Shown here in pieces: positions 32,113 to 42,600 of a DNA stretch of 64,000 nucleotides (the stretch's first letter is position 1; every line of letters starts with the position of its first letter). Source of the stretch: Symbiodinium natans. Its lineage: Eukaryota > Sar > Dinophyceae > Suessiales > Symbiodiniaceae. The position numbers and the translations under genes are program-made. The DNA lies in assembly GCA_905221605.1 (NCBI GenBank), contig CAJNDS010002157.1:856001-920000 (forward strand), in the 5' to 3' direction. The notes under the pieces are model-generated. The model had not been told where the DNA came from. It saw only the letters and a list, made by a program, of their open reading frames with translations, and made no database searches.

Positions 32113-32640
32113 GCATGCGTGGCGAAGATCTCGCCGAGCGGCACCGACTCGCGCTCAAATGCGGACCATTGCGTGGCGGTTGGCACGGGCCTCTGACACA
32201 CAACAAGGGCACAGGACATGTTTTTCGGAATTTCACAAAAAAGGCAGAAAGTCCCCTAAACCCTAAACCCTAGACCCTAGACCCTAAACCCTAAGCCAGT
32301 AAACCCTAAACCCTAAACCCTAAACCCTAAACCCTAAACCCTAAACCCTAAACCCTAAACCCTAACCTTGAAACCCTAAACCCTAAACCCTAGACCCGAA
32401 ACCCTCAAAACGATGCCAGGAATCTGGGGCCCTTGACAAAATACTCATCAGAAGATTCCAAGCCCGAAAGGGTTTAGGGTTTAGGGTTCAGGGTTTAGGG
32501 TTTAGGGTTTAGGGTTTAGGGGTTTGGGGCCGCAACTCAAGCTCCCGAACCCTGCCTAGACGCTTCTTTGAGCTTCGATTTTTAGCGCTCTAATTCGCCC
32601 GGAGCCCTTCCAGGTCTGGGTTGATCTTAAAAGATGCACC
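32113..32640 (-). CDS. Probable exons of one gene, unidentified
   Basis: 32115-32200 reads PVPTATQWSAFERESVPLGE then IFATHA. 32405-32465 reads GLESSDEYFVKGPRFLASF. 32595-32630 reads INPDLEGLRAN after TTTTAAG. Each lies between telomere arrays (32258-32405 and 32470-32525). Confidence 0.45.
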
Positions 32641-32649
32641 CTTCTTGGG

Positions 32650-32807
32650 CTAGACCCAAGAGTAACCTAGTAAAAAACAAGGGTTTAGGGTTTTAGGGTT
32701 TAGGGTTTAGGGTTTAGAGTTTAGGGTTTAGGGTTTAGGGTTTGAACGGGCTTGTATGGGAACCAAAACCCCAAATCAAGGGCATAAGGGCGTACTCTGG
32801 GTCCTAG
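32650..32807. mobile_element. Element M2 interrupted by a telomere array
   Basis: CTAGACCCAAGAGTAACCTAG at the left and GTACTCTGGGTCCTAG at the right. A ~60 bp TTTAGGG array (32683-32743) occupies the place where the intact copy at 60258-60366 has TACCCTTTTTGGTTT. Confidence 0.75.
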
Positions 32808-33334
32808 TTAGTTCGTGTCCGTTCTGAAGTACGCTCCTACATTCTAAGGCACCCAAAAAAGAGCGACCCCTTATAAACCCTCTTTTTACCCTATGCAACC
32901 CAAGGGCCCATACCTCAGAACCCTTCAAAAGAAGGTAAGGGACCATACTAAGTTAAGGGCCCATGAAACGACCCTCAGAAAGATACCCATGGAAGGCCAG
33001 TATGAATCCCAAACCCTCACAGCCGAAACCCCTACACCCTCGAAGTCTTGAACCTTCACCCTAAACCCCTGAAGCCCCAAAACAACCCGAACCCCTTAAG
33101 CCTCTAAAAGCATACAGCCCAGACAAAAGCCCGAAACAAAAACTTCAGCCCTAAACCCTTTCAACTCTCAAAAAACCCTTAAACAACCCGACCCTGAACC
33201 CTACCTAAACCCTGAACCCCAAACACCAAACCCTAAACCCTAAACCCTACACCCCAAACCCTCAACCCCAAACCCCAAGCCCCAAACCCTAAACCCCAAA
33301 CCCTAAATCATAAACCCTAAGCCCCGGTTGAGTT

Positions 33335-33400
33335 TCCCCGCGTCCAGCTCCAACTCTAGGTCGAGCTCCAGGTCTTCGTGGGACTTGTTCTGCGTCGCGA
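33335..33400 (-). CDS. Probable exon, acidic
   Basis: Minus frame TQNKSHEDLELDLELELDAG (KL), between a CCCTAAA array on the left and a TTTAGGG array on the right. Confidence 0.5.
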
Positions 33401-33407
33401 GTCGGGG

Positions 33408-33545
33408 GTTCAGGTTTAGGGTTTAGGGTTTAGGGTTTAGGGTTTAGGGTTTAGGGTTTAGGGTTTAGGGTTTAGGGTTTAGGGTTTAGGGTTTAGGGGT
33501 TAGGGCTTAGGGCTTAGGGCTTAGGGCTTAGGGCTTCGGGCTTTA
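33408..33545. repeat. Interstitial telomere array, TTTAGGG then GGGCTTA
   Basis: About 14 perfect units followed by the GGGCTTA variant. Confidence 0.97.
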
Positions 33546-33774
33546 CAGGGTTTATGGGGCTTCCAGGGTTTTTTTCGTGCAATAAGTGCTTGTTTGCGTT
33601 CAGCCTTGAGGCTTTATGGCGTAGAGGGCTTGTAGGGCTCATAAGAGTTTCAGTGCCTCAGGTGCTTTCTAGGGTTTCTAGGTGCCTTTTGGTGCTTTTT
33701 TTTTGGGTTTGTAGTTCTGCGACAACGTGCAAGAGGCCAAATCCCGAACAACAGAAAAGACTGGCTGGTTCCCA

Positions 33775-33942
33775 GGGAATGAGGGAATGAGGTGCCCTAA
33801 CTAATCCCTTAAGAAATCTACCCCTAAACCCTAAACCCTAAACCCTAAACCCTAAACCCTAAACCCTAAACCCTAAACCCTAAACCCGCCTAAACCCTAA
33901 ACCCTAAACCCTGAACCCCAATTCCCTCATTCCCTACGAAGA
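33775..33942. mobile_element. Inverted-repeat element M7 with telomere array inside
   Basis: GGGAATGAGGGAAT at the left and AATTCCCTCATTCCCTAC at the right, enclosing a CCCTAAA array (33823-33912). Confidence 0.7.
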
Positions 33943-33943
33943 A

Positions 33944-34243
33944 CCAGGTGGAAGAGGTCAGGGCTCGGGGGTGGCTGAGGGAAGGAGAGCGGAAAATTTA
34001 GTATCTAGCCAGGCTACCCCCCAACAACCCCACTCAAACCCCAAACCCTATACGCCCTCTGCAGAGCAAGTTATCAAACCCTAAACCCTAAACCCTAAAC
34101 CCTAAACCCTAAACCCTAAACCCTAAACCCTAAACCCTAAACCCTAAACCCTAAACCCTAAACAAAGCTCCGGCCTCCCAGGCCCACATGAAGCTCAGGT
34201 AGTGCTGGTGCAGTTTTCGTGCATCGATGACCTCGGCACCCCA
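33944..34243 (-). CDS. Two probable exons, unidentified
   Basis: 34165-34243 reads AEVIDARKLHQHYLSFMWAW (EAGAL), one of the most natural frames here. 33944-33985 follows a textbook pyrimidine tract on minus (TTTTCCGCTCTCCTTCCCTC then AG) and reads PPPSPDLFHLVLR. The array 34078-34163 separates them. Confidence 0.5.
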
Positions 34244-34474
34244 GGGTTTAGGGTTTAGGGTTTAGGGTTTAGGGTTTAGGGTTTGGGGTTTGGGGTTTGG
34301 GGTTTGGGGTTCAGGGTTCAGGGTTTGGGGTTCAGGGCTTGGGGTTCAGGGCATTTAGGGCTTACAAGGTGTGGAGTCGTCGAGCTTAGGGTTTAAGGTC
34401 TGTAGAATTTAGGGCGATTCTGCTATGGTCCGTTCCTGCTAGCTTGGCGAAGCAAACAACCCTCTGGCTCTTAA

Positions 34475-34551
34475 TTCGTAGGGAATGAGGGAATGGTACC
34501 CTAATCCCTTAAAGGGTATATGCAGGGCCCTAATTCCCTCATTCCCTACTA
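34475..34551. mobile_element. Inverted-repeat element M7, intact short copy
   Basis: TTCGTAGGGAATGAGGGAAT and ATTCCCTCATTCCCTA form terminal inverted repeats of about 17 bp around 40 bp. Confidence 0.75.
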
Positions 34552-34569
34552 AGAACCCCCCCAGACAAA

Positions 34570-35300
34570 AGGCGACAGTGTAAACCCTAGACTCTGACTA
34601 GGTCAAGCCCCGCATTAAGGTTTAGGTTTTTTGAGGTTTAGGGAGTTTTGTTTGTCTGGCATAGCGCAACTCCCCTGAGGGGACCGTTGCATACTACTGC
34701 TGTTCCTCAGGGATAGACAAAAGGAAGTTGAGACCCGCTTCGAAAGCATCAAACCCGGTCACTGCACTTGGAACCCACCAAAAACTATAATTGCTGCTGT
34801 GTCTTAGGACTCATAATGCCTAAACAGTAAAAGCTCTTTCCAAGTACCCGTAAACCCTAAACCCTAAACCCTAAACCCTAAACCCCGAACCCCAAACCCT
34901 CAGAAGATGGGGAGGGCATCCGGCGCAACGTTTGCCCCTCGGAGGCCCCCGCGGAGCCCGCATGCGTAGCGAGGCCTTTCGCACCGTCCTCCGGCAAACT
35001 CCCTCTAAACTGGGGTTTAGGGTTTAGGGTTTAGGGTTTAGGGTTTAGGGTTTAGGGTTTAGGGTGTAGGGTTAAACTCGGAGACTTAGGCTTGCAGGGA
35101 GGGGCCTAGCAAGGTTGCGATGTTTTTGGTTAGGGGGTTATAGTGCTTCCAGTCTATAAGCCTTGATGATGAAGCTGGCTTGAGGTATAGCTGCGCGTTT
35201 GGATCTAGGGTGAACCGCGAACTTATGTGTTTGTCTACACACACACCCATGGACATATATGTATATATATATGTGAGAGGGACCTTTTGGGTCCATTTCA
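34570..35300. other. Unique sequence, telomere arrays and the left edge of the satellite island
   Basis: 34570-34855 holds no clear exon. 34915-35000 is GC-rich and open on minus (LATHAGSAGASEGQTLRRMP). 35012-35075 is the last TTTAGGG array before the island. 35080-35300 is unique with a CATATATGTATATATATATG patch. Confidence 0.4.
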
Positions 35301-35317
35301 CGTATATCACTTGTATG

Positions 35318-38162
35318 AGGAATTTAATTTATTTACCTATTAATTTCTTTAATTTCTTTAATTTCTGGGGCTCTCTTAGGGAAATAAATGAAATTAAAGA
35401 AATTAATTAATTTCATTAATTTCTTTAATTTCTGGGCCTCTCTGTGCGAAATTAAAGAAATTAATGAAATTAATTAATTTCTTTAATTTCATTAATTTCT
35501 TTAATTTATTTTAATTAGTCCCGTGAGCCGGGGGGGCTCCCCCAATTAATTTCTTTAATTTCTTTAATTTCTGGGCCTCTCTGTGAGAAATTAAAGAAAT
35601 TAATTCCGGTAGCCCTTCGGGCTTGCGAGACTAATTAAAAGAAATTAATGAAATTAAAGAAATTAAAGAAATTAAAGAAATTAAAGAAATTAATGAAATT
35701 AATTAATTTCTTTAATTTCTTTAATTTCTGGGCCTCTCTGTGAGAAATTAAAGAAATTAAAGAAATTAATTAATTTCATTAATTTCTTTAATTTCTGGGC
35801 CTCCCTGTGAGAAATTAAAGAAATTACAGAAATTAATTAATTTCATTAATTTCTTTAATTCTCTGTGCGAAATTAAAGAAATTAAAGAAACTAATTAATT
35901 TCTTTAATTTCATTAATTTCATTAATTTCTTTAATTTATTTTAATTAGTCCCGTGAGCCGGGGGGGCTACCCCAATTAATTTCTTTAATTTCTTTAATTT
36001 CTGGGCCTCTCTGTGAGAAATTAAAGAAATTAAAGAAATTAATTCAGGTAGCCCTTCGGGCTTGCGAGACTAATTAAAAGAAATTAAAGAAATTAAAGAA
36101 ATTAAAGAAATTAATGAAATTAATTAATTTCTTTAATTTCTTTAATTTCTGGGCCTCTCTGTGAGAAATTAAAGAAATTAAAGAAATTAATTAATTTCAT
36201 TAATTTCTTTAATTTCCGGGCCTCTCTGTGAGAAATTAAAGAAATTAAAGAAATTAAATAATTTCATTAATTTCTTTAATTTCTGGGCCTCTCTGTGCGA
36301 AATTAAAGAAATTAAAGAAATTAATTAATTTCTTTAATTTCATTAATTTCATTAATTTCTTTAATTTATTTTAATTAGTCCCGTGAGCCGGGGGGCCCCC
36401 AATTAATTTCTTTAATTTCTTTAATTTCTGGGCCTCTCTGTGAGAAATTAAAGAAATTAAAGAAATTAATTCCGGTAGCCCTTCGGGCTTGCGAGACAAA
36501 TTAAAAGAAATTAAAGAAATTAAAGAAATTAAAGAAATTAATGAAATTAATTAATTTCTTTAATTTCTTTAATTTCTGGGCCTCTCTGTGAGAAATTAAA
36601 GAAATTAAAGAAATTAATTAATTTCATTAATTTCTTTAATTTCTGGGCCTCTCTGTGCGAAATTAAAGAAATTAAAGAAATTAATTAATTTCTTTAATTT
36701 CTTTAATTTCTGGGCCTCTCTGTGCGAAATTAAAGAAATTAAAGAAATTAATTAATTTCTTTAATTTCATTAATTTCATTAATTTCTTTACTTTATTTTA
36801 ATTAGTCCCGTGAGCCGGGGGGGCCCCCCCAATTAATTTCTTTAATTTCTTTAATTTCTGTGCCTCTCTGTGAGAAATTAAAGAAATTAAAGAAATTAAT
36901 TCCGGTAGCCCTTCGGGCTTGCGAGACTAATTAAAAGAAATTAAAGAAATTAAAGAAATTAAAGAAATTAATGAAATTAATTAATTTCTTTAATTTCTTT
37001 AATTTCTGGGACTCTCTGTGAGAAATTAAAGAAATTAAAGAAATTAATTAATTTCATTAATTTCTTTAATTTCTGGGCCTCTCTGTGAGAAATTAAAGAA
37101 ATTAAAGAAATTACTTAATTTCATTAATTTCTTTAATTTCTGGGCCTCTCTGTGCGAAATTAAAGAAATTAAAGAAATTAATTAATTTCTTTAATTTCAT
37201 TAATTTCATTAATTTCTTTAATTTATTTTAATTAGTCCCGTGAGCCGGGGGGGCCCCCCCAATTAATTTCTTTAATTTCTTTAATTTCTGGGCCTCTCTG
37301 TGAAAAATTAAAGAAATTAAAGAAATTAATTAATTTCATTAATTTCTTTAATTTCGGGGCCTCTCTGTGAGAAATTAAAGAAATTAAAAGAAATTAATTA
37401 ATTTCATTAATTTCTGTAATTTCTGGGCCTCTCTGTGCGAAATTAAAGAAATTAAAGAAATCAATTAATTTCTTTAATTTCATTAATTTCATTAATTTTT
37501 GTTTTTTTTTTTCTTTTTTGTGTTGTGTTGTTTTTTAAGTTTTTAATAGTCCCGGTGAGCGGGGTGGGGCCCCCCAATTAAGTCCTTGAATTTCTTTAAT
37601 TTGTGGCCCTCTGTGAGAAATTAAAGCAATTAAAGAATTAATAATTGCATAATTTCTTTTTTTTTTTGTGGCTTTTTTTTTTGTAATTTCTGGCCTCGCC
37701 GTGAGAAATTAACGAAATTAAATAATTTCATTATTCTTTTTTAATTTTCTGGGCCTCTCTGTGCGAATAAGAAATAAAGAAAATTACTTAAGTTTCTTTA
37801 TCATTAATTTATTAATTTCTTTAATTATTTAATTAGTCCCGTGAGCCGGGGGGGGGCCCCCAATTAATTTCTTTAATTTCTTTAATTTCTGGGCCTCTCT
37901 GTGAGAAATTAAAGAAATTAAAGAAATTAATTAATTTCATTAATTTCTTTAATTTCTGGGCCTCTCCGTGAGAAATTAAAGAAATTAAATAATTTCATTA
38001 ATTTCTTTAATTTCGGGGCCTCTCTGTGCGAAATTAAAGAAATTAAAGAAATTAATTAATTTCTTTAATTTCATTAATTTCTTTAATTTATTTAAATTAG
38101 TCCCGTGAGCCGGGGGGGCTCCCCCAATTAATTTCTTTAATTTCTTTAATTTCTGGGCCTCT
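35318..38162. repeat. AT-rich inverted-repeat satellite, ~430 bp higher-order unit
   Basis: Built from AATTAAAGAAATTAA and its complement, separated by CTGGGCCTCTCTGTG(A/C)GAAA. Each unit is a near-perfect hairpin. GTCCCGTGAGCCGGGGGG spacers begin near 35519, 35949, 36379, 36806 and 37238, so about 430 bp apart. A second spacer, GTAGCCCTTCGGGCTTGCGAG, alternates with it; its core AGCCCTTCGGGCT is itself a 5 bp hairpin. Copies at 37500-37800 are strongly degraded. Confidence 0.95.
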
Positions 38163-38618
38163 CTGTGAATTCGCTGCTTCCAAAAGCATCGCAAATACCA
38201 TGGTCCCCGAATTCGCTGTTTCCAAAACCATCGCAAGGAGCTTCCGTGGCTGGTTCCCAAAGCATCGCAAATACCATGGTCCCCGAATTCGCTGGTTCCA
38301 AACCATGGCAAATACCATGGTCCCCGAATTCGCTGTTTCCAAAACCATCGCAAATACCATGGTCCCCGAATTCGCTGTTTCCAAAACCATCGCAAATACC
38401 ATGGTCCCCGAATTCGCTGGTTCCAAAAGCATCGCAAATACCATGGTCCCCGAATTCGCTGCTTCCAAAAGCATCGCAAATGCCATGGTCCCCGAATTCG
38501 CTGGCTCCAAAAGCATCGCAAATACCATGGTCCCCGAATTCGCTGGTTCCAAACCATGACAAATACCATGGTCCCCGAATTCGCTGGTTCCAAAACCATC
38601 GCAAATACCATGGTTAAT
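38163..38618. repeat. 42 bp minisatellite, about 10 copies
   Basis: Unit CCCCGAATTCGCTGGTTCC, AAAAGCATCGCAAATACCATGGT. EcoRI-like GAATTC recurs every 42 bp (38167, 38209, 38285, 38327 ... 38578), with one diverged unit near 38240. It is embedded precisely in a GGCCTCTCTGTG spacer of the AT-rich array. Because 42 is a multiple of 3, both strands stay open (up to 228 codons), which is not evidence of a protein. Confidence 0.95.
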
Positions 38619-38924
38619 GATTTCGCAAAATCACATGGTGCTCCAATGCCGAGCGTGCGAAAACATCGCAAATTTCATTGTTATTTAATTCCCGGCGTGC
38701 GAAACTCACTTCGGTCAGATTTCACTGTGCTTCTCTGCTCTTTGAAGCTCCAAGGTCTTCTTGCCAACCTCGCTCTTCTGTCCTTTTTTCTTTGAAAGGC
38801 GCTCTGGAGTGTGAGCTTGGACTTCAGAGCGACTGCCGATGATGCTCATGGCTGACGGCTCTCGCGTTAGATGTTTTTGTCTTTTCTTTCATAGCATCGC
38901 GTTGACAGGACGTGCGCAGCCGAG

Positions 38925-39200
38925 TCGGGTGCATGCAAGTGAAGTTCATACAGTTCAAGTCCGTTTACTTCAGATCTATTGAATGCCAATGAAGTGTATA
39001 GAGTTGACCACAAGTGCATGGCATTCAACTCAACACACTTGAGTGCCATGCAGTTCGAGTGCATACACGTCCAGTATACAAGTGCAGTATACAAGTGAGT
39101 ATGCAACCATATAAGTGCATACACTTAAGTGCATACACTTGTCCAAGTGCATACAGTTCGAGCGCACAGAGTCAAGTGCATAGACTCAACGCACCGCAAA
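38925..39200. repeat. Degenerate short repeats, AAGTGCATACA type
   Basis: About 15 loosely spaced AAGTGCAT(A/G)CA(C/G)TT units. Confidence 0.85.
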
Positions 39201-39228
39201 TCGATGCTTTCGGGCCAATCGTCTTCTA

Positions 39229-39650
39229 GTTTAAATTAGTCCCGTGAGCCGGGTGGGCTCCCCCAATTAATTTCTTTAATTTCTTTAATTTCTGGGTCTC
39301 TCTGTGAGAAATTAAAGAAATTAAAGAAATAAAAAAGAAATTAAAGAAATTAATTCAGGCAGCCGTTCGGGCTTGCGAGACTAATTAAACGAAATTACAG
39401 AAAGTAAAGAAATTCAAGAAATTGAGGGAGTTAAAGAAATTAAAGGTTTTCAGAAATTCAAACAATAAAGAAATCAAAGAAATTAAAGAAATTAATGAAA
39501 TTCATGAAACTAATTCCGGCAGCTGTTCGGGCTTGCGAGATTAATGAAAACAAATTAAAGAAATTCACAATTCATTAATTTCCGTAACTTCTTCCTGTCT
39601 GTGAGAAAAACAAGAAATGCAAGAAGTTAATTCCGGTAGTCGTTCGGGCT
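39229..39650. repeat. AT-rich inverted-repeat satellite, second block
   Basis: The GTCCCGTGAGCCGGG and TTCGGGCTTGCGAG spacers return, more diverged than in 35318-38162, then fade out. Confidence 0.9.
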
Positions 39651-39654
39651 TACC

Positions 39655-42600
39655 AAAAGCAAAGGAGAATCACGTCCCATTGAAAGATAGACGAGTTGTG
39701 TCTTTGTACGTTGCGAGGTGGGGGAGCTCTTTCACAAGAGGTAGGTAGAGGACTTTCTCATGTCCGGCAAAGAGATAGAGACGATCTTTCATGACCCGCT
39801 ACGAGATAGAGGAGCCTCTTTCATGTAAAGGGTAGGAAACGGTAGAGCTGCGAGCTCGTCTACCCATTGACGGGAAATGAGCAAGACAGGACATTAGAGT
39901 GCTCTTGTAGCTTGTATGAGTGAATTCTTGTCATTGAAAAAGGGGAGCTCTTTCGCAAGCGGTAAAGTAGAGAACTCTCTCATTTGCTGGAAAGTCTTTC
40001 ATGACCTATTGCGAGATAAAGAAGCTCTGCCACGTAGAAGGTAGCAAACGGTAGAGCTGAGACGCTGAGAGCTCCTCTACCTAGGGACCTAGTGACGGGG
40101 AACCAAAAGGATAGGATATGAGAGAGCTCTCCTGAAGGAGTTCTTCAATCTCTGATTAGGAGATGAATGAGCTCCTGTCTCTTCTCATACGTAATGACAG
40201 ACAGGAAATGAACGATGCCCTCGAGCTTTTAACGCATCAAGAAAAAGCTCCTCTATCCCCTACAAGAGTGGGAGAGAGGGAAGCCCTCTCTGACCTATTA
40301 GGAGATAGAAGAGCTTGCTCATTGCAAAATATCAAGAGGAGGAGCTCTTGCAGAAGTCATGACCTGTTAGGAGCCAGAGGAGATAGAAGAGCTTGCTCAT
40401 TGCAAAAGGGGAAGCGGAGGAGCTCTTGCAGAAGAGGCAAGGAGCTCCTTCACTTGCTACAAAGACACAGAGGAGCTTTCAGACGACGTATATTCAGAGA
40501 TAGCGAAACTCGATCACGTAGAGATAGAGACTCTCTTAATAGAGACTAATGAGTTATGTCATGTCTCATTTATCGGACAGAGCATGGCCCAGGGCGACCT
40601 TCAAAACTCTTCATTGATAGAGAAGCTATTTCGGAAAACAAACATGGTGGAGAACTCTCTCATTCCTGCAATGTGATACAGGAGGTCTCTCATGACCTCT
40701 TGTGAGATAGAGACCGGTTGCATCAGGGAAGTTTTCCCTGGAAACCCTTTGCTATTCCCTTACTTTGGTGCTGAAACCATCACGTTCTTGTTCCTTAATG
40801 CCCCAGTAAACCCTTGGAGAAAGAGGTGTTTTCAAGATGTGGTGGGGTATCTCATGTAGGAATGTACAATGGTTAGACACTAGCGCTCTTGCTTTCAAGA
40901 AGCAGTCTTGCAAGTAATGGCTCTGGGTTATGTCACGGGTTTGTTACGGTAATAGGCAGACTACACAAATACACCCTCCATTAAATTCCCGTAGCCCTAT
41001 AAACCCTACACCCTGCACGCGAATCCTGAGCCCCCTAAGACTCCTATGCCCCCTACGATGAGATATAGTTCATGGGAGAGCTCTTATACCGTTTATGAAT
41101 GCATTCTTCTATCTTTGAGATGAAAGAGCTCCTCTATCTTCTCATAGGAAATGAAAGAGATCCTGCATATGAAAAGAAAAGACCCTTCGAGAAAAGTTAA
41201 AGAATGGTAACGAATCCATGTCATCAATCTTTTCATGCGTAATGAGAGCGCTCCACACTCTTAATGGGACATGAAAGAGCTCCTCCATTTCTTTGAAATC
41301 AAAACCTTGCTTTCTCCCTGAGTGACAAAGATCTCTTGGAAATGAGAGATCTCTGCTACCACTTTCGAAAAAATGAGCTCCTATATCTCGGAGTCGGAAA
41401 GATAAAGATGTGAAAAGGAGCCCTCCCAAACCTACGAGGCGCCAGAGCACCCGCCCGCAGCTTTTCAAGCAGGAGAAAGGCTCTTTCGTAAGGGGCGGAG
41501 GAGCTCTGTCATTCCCTCAACCAGAGGGAGGGGAGCCCTCTCATGACCTATTCAAGAGAGAGGAGATAGCAGAGCTTGCTCATTGCTCTTTAGGATGCGG
41601 AGGAGCTTTTGCACAAGAGGCAAGGAGCTCTTCTACTTCTACAAACGCATAGAAGAGCGTTTAGATGACCTGTTACGAAATAGAATAAATGCTGTCTCAC
41701 GTAAGCGAGAGAGACTGATGAGTTATGCGACGCTCCATTTCAGGGATAGGCCTTCGAAACCTTCAATTAGGGTTGATCTCTCGCAAAAGGTAAAAGAGCT
41801 ATGTCATTTCCTACGAAGCGATAAGCAGCCTAGAGACAATCGGCTTCTCTCATGTTTGCTTCATGGATAGAGAAGCTTTTCTCAACCAAAACCAAAGAGA
41901 CGGATCATGTCCCATTGAAAGATAGACGAGTTCTGTCTTTGTACGTTACGAGGTGGGGGAGCTCTTTCACAAGAGGTAGGTAGAGGACTCTCTCATGTCC
42001 GGCAAAGAGATAGAGACGATCTTTCATGACCCGCTACGAGATAGAGAGCCTCTTTCATGTAAAGGGTAAGATATAGAAGAGCTGTGAGCTCCTTTACCTA
42101 TCGACGGGAACTCTTATAGCTTTCATGAATGAGTTCTTGCCAGTGAACAAAGGGAGCTCTTTCACAAAGGGTAGATAGAGACCTCTCTCATTTCCTGTAA
42201 AAGAAAGAGGAGGTCTCTCACGACCTGATTATTGCGAGATAGAGAAGCTATGTCATATAAAGATAAGAAATGGTAGAGCTGAGGACTCCTCTGCCTAGTG
42301 ACGGGAAATCAGTTAGATAGGACATGAGACAACTCTCATACATTTCTTATGAATGAGTTCTTCAATCTCTGAATAGAAAATGAATGAGCTCCTGTGTCTT
42401 CGCATACGAAATGACAGTGTGGAAATGAGCTGTCTCATGACCTGTTAGGAAACAGAGGAGATAAAGAGCTTGCTCATTGCAAAAGAGGAAGCGGAGGGCT
42501 CTTGCAGAAGAGGCAAGGAGCTCCTTCACTTGCTGCAAAGATACAGAGGAGCTTTCAGATGACCTATTCAGAGATAGCGAAACTCGATCACGTAAACGAT

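Noticed and set aside
37985-38671. 228-codon minus frame and several overlapping 119-152-codon frames on both strands
   Set aside because: All are generated by the 42 bp minisatellite, whose length is divisible by three; frames stay open on both strands.
35318-39650. CRISPR array
   Set aside because: Regular spacing is present, but units are palindromic satellite monomers without unique spacers, in a eukaryotic context.
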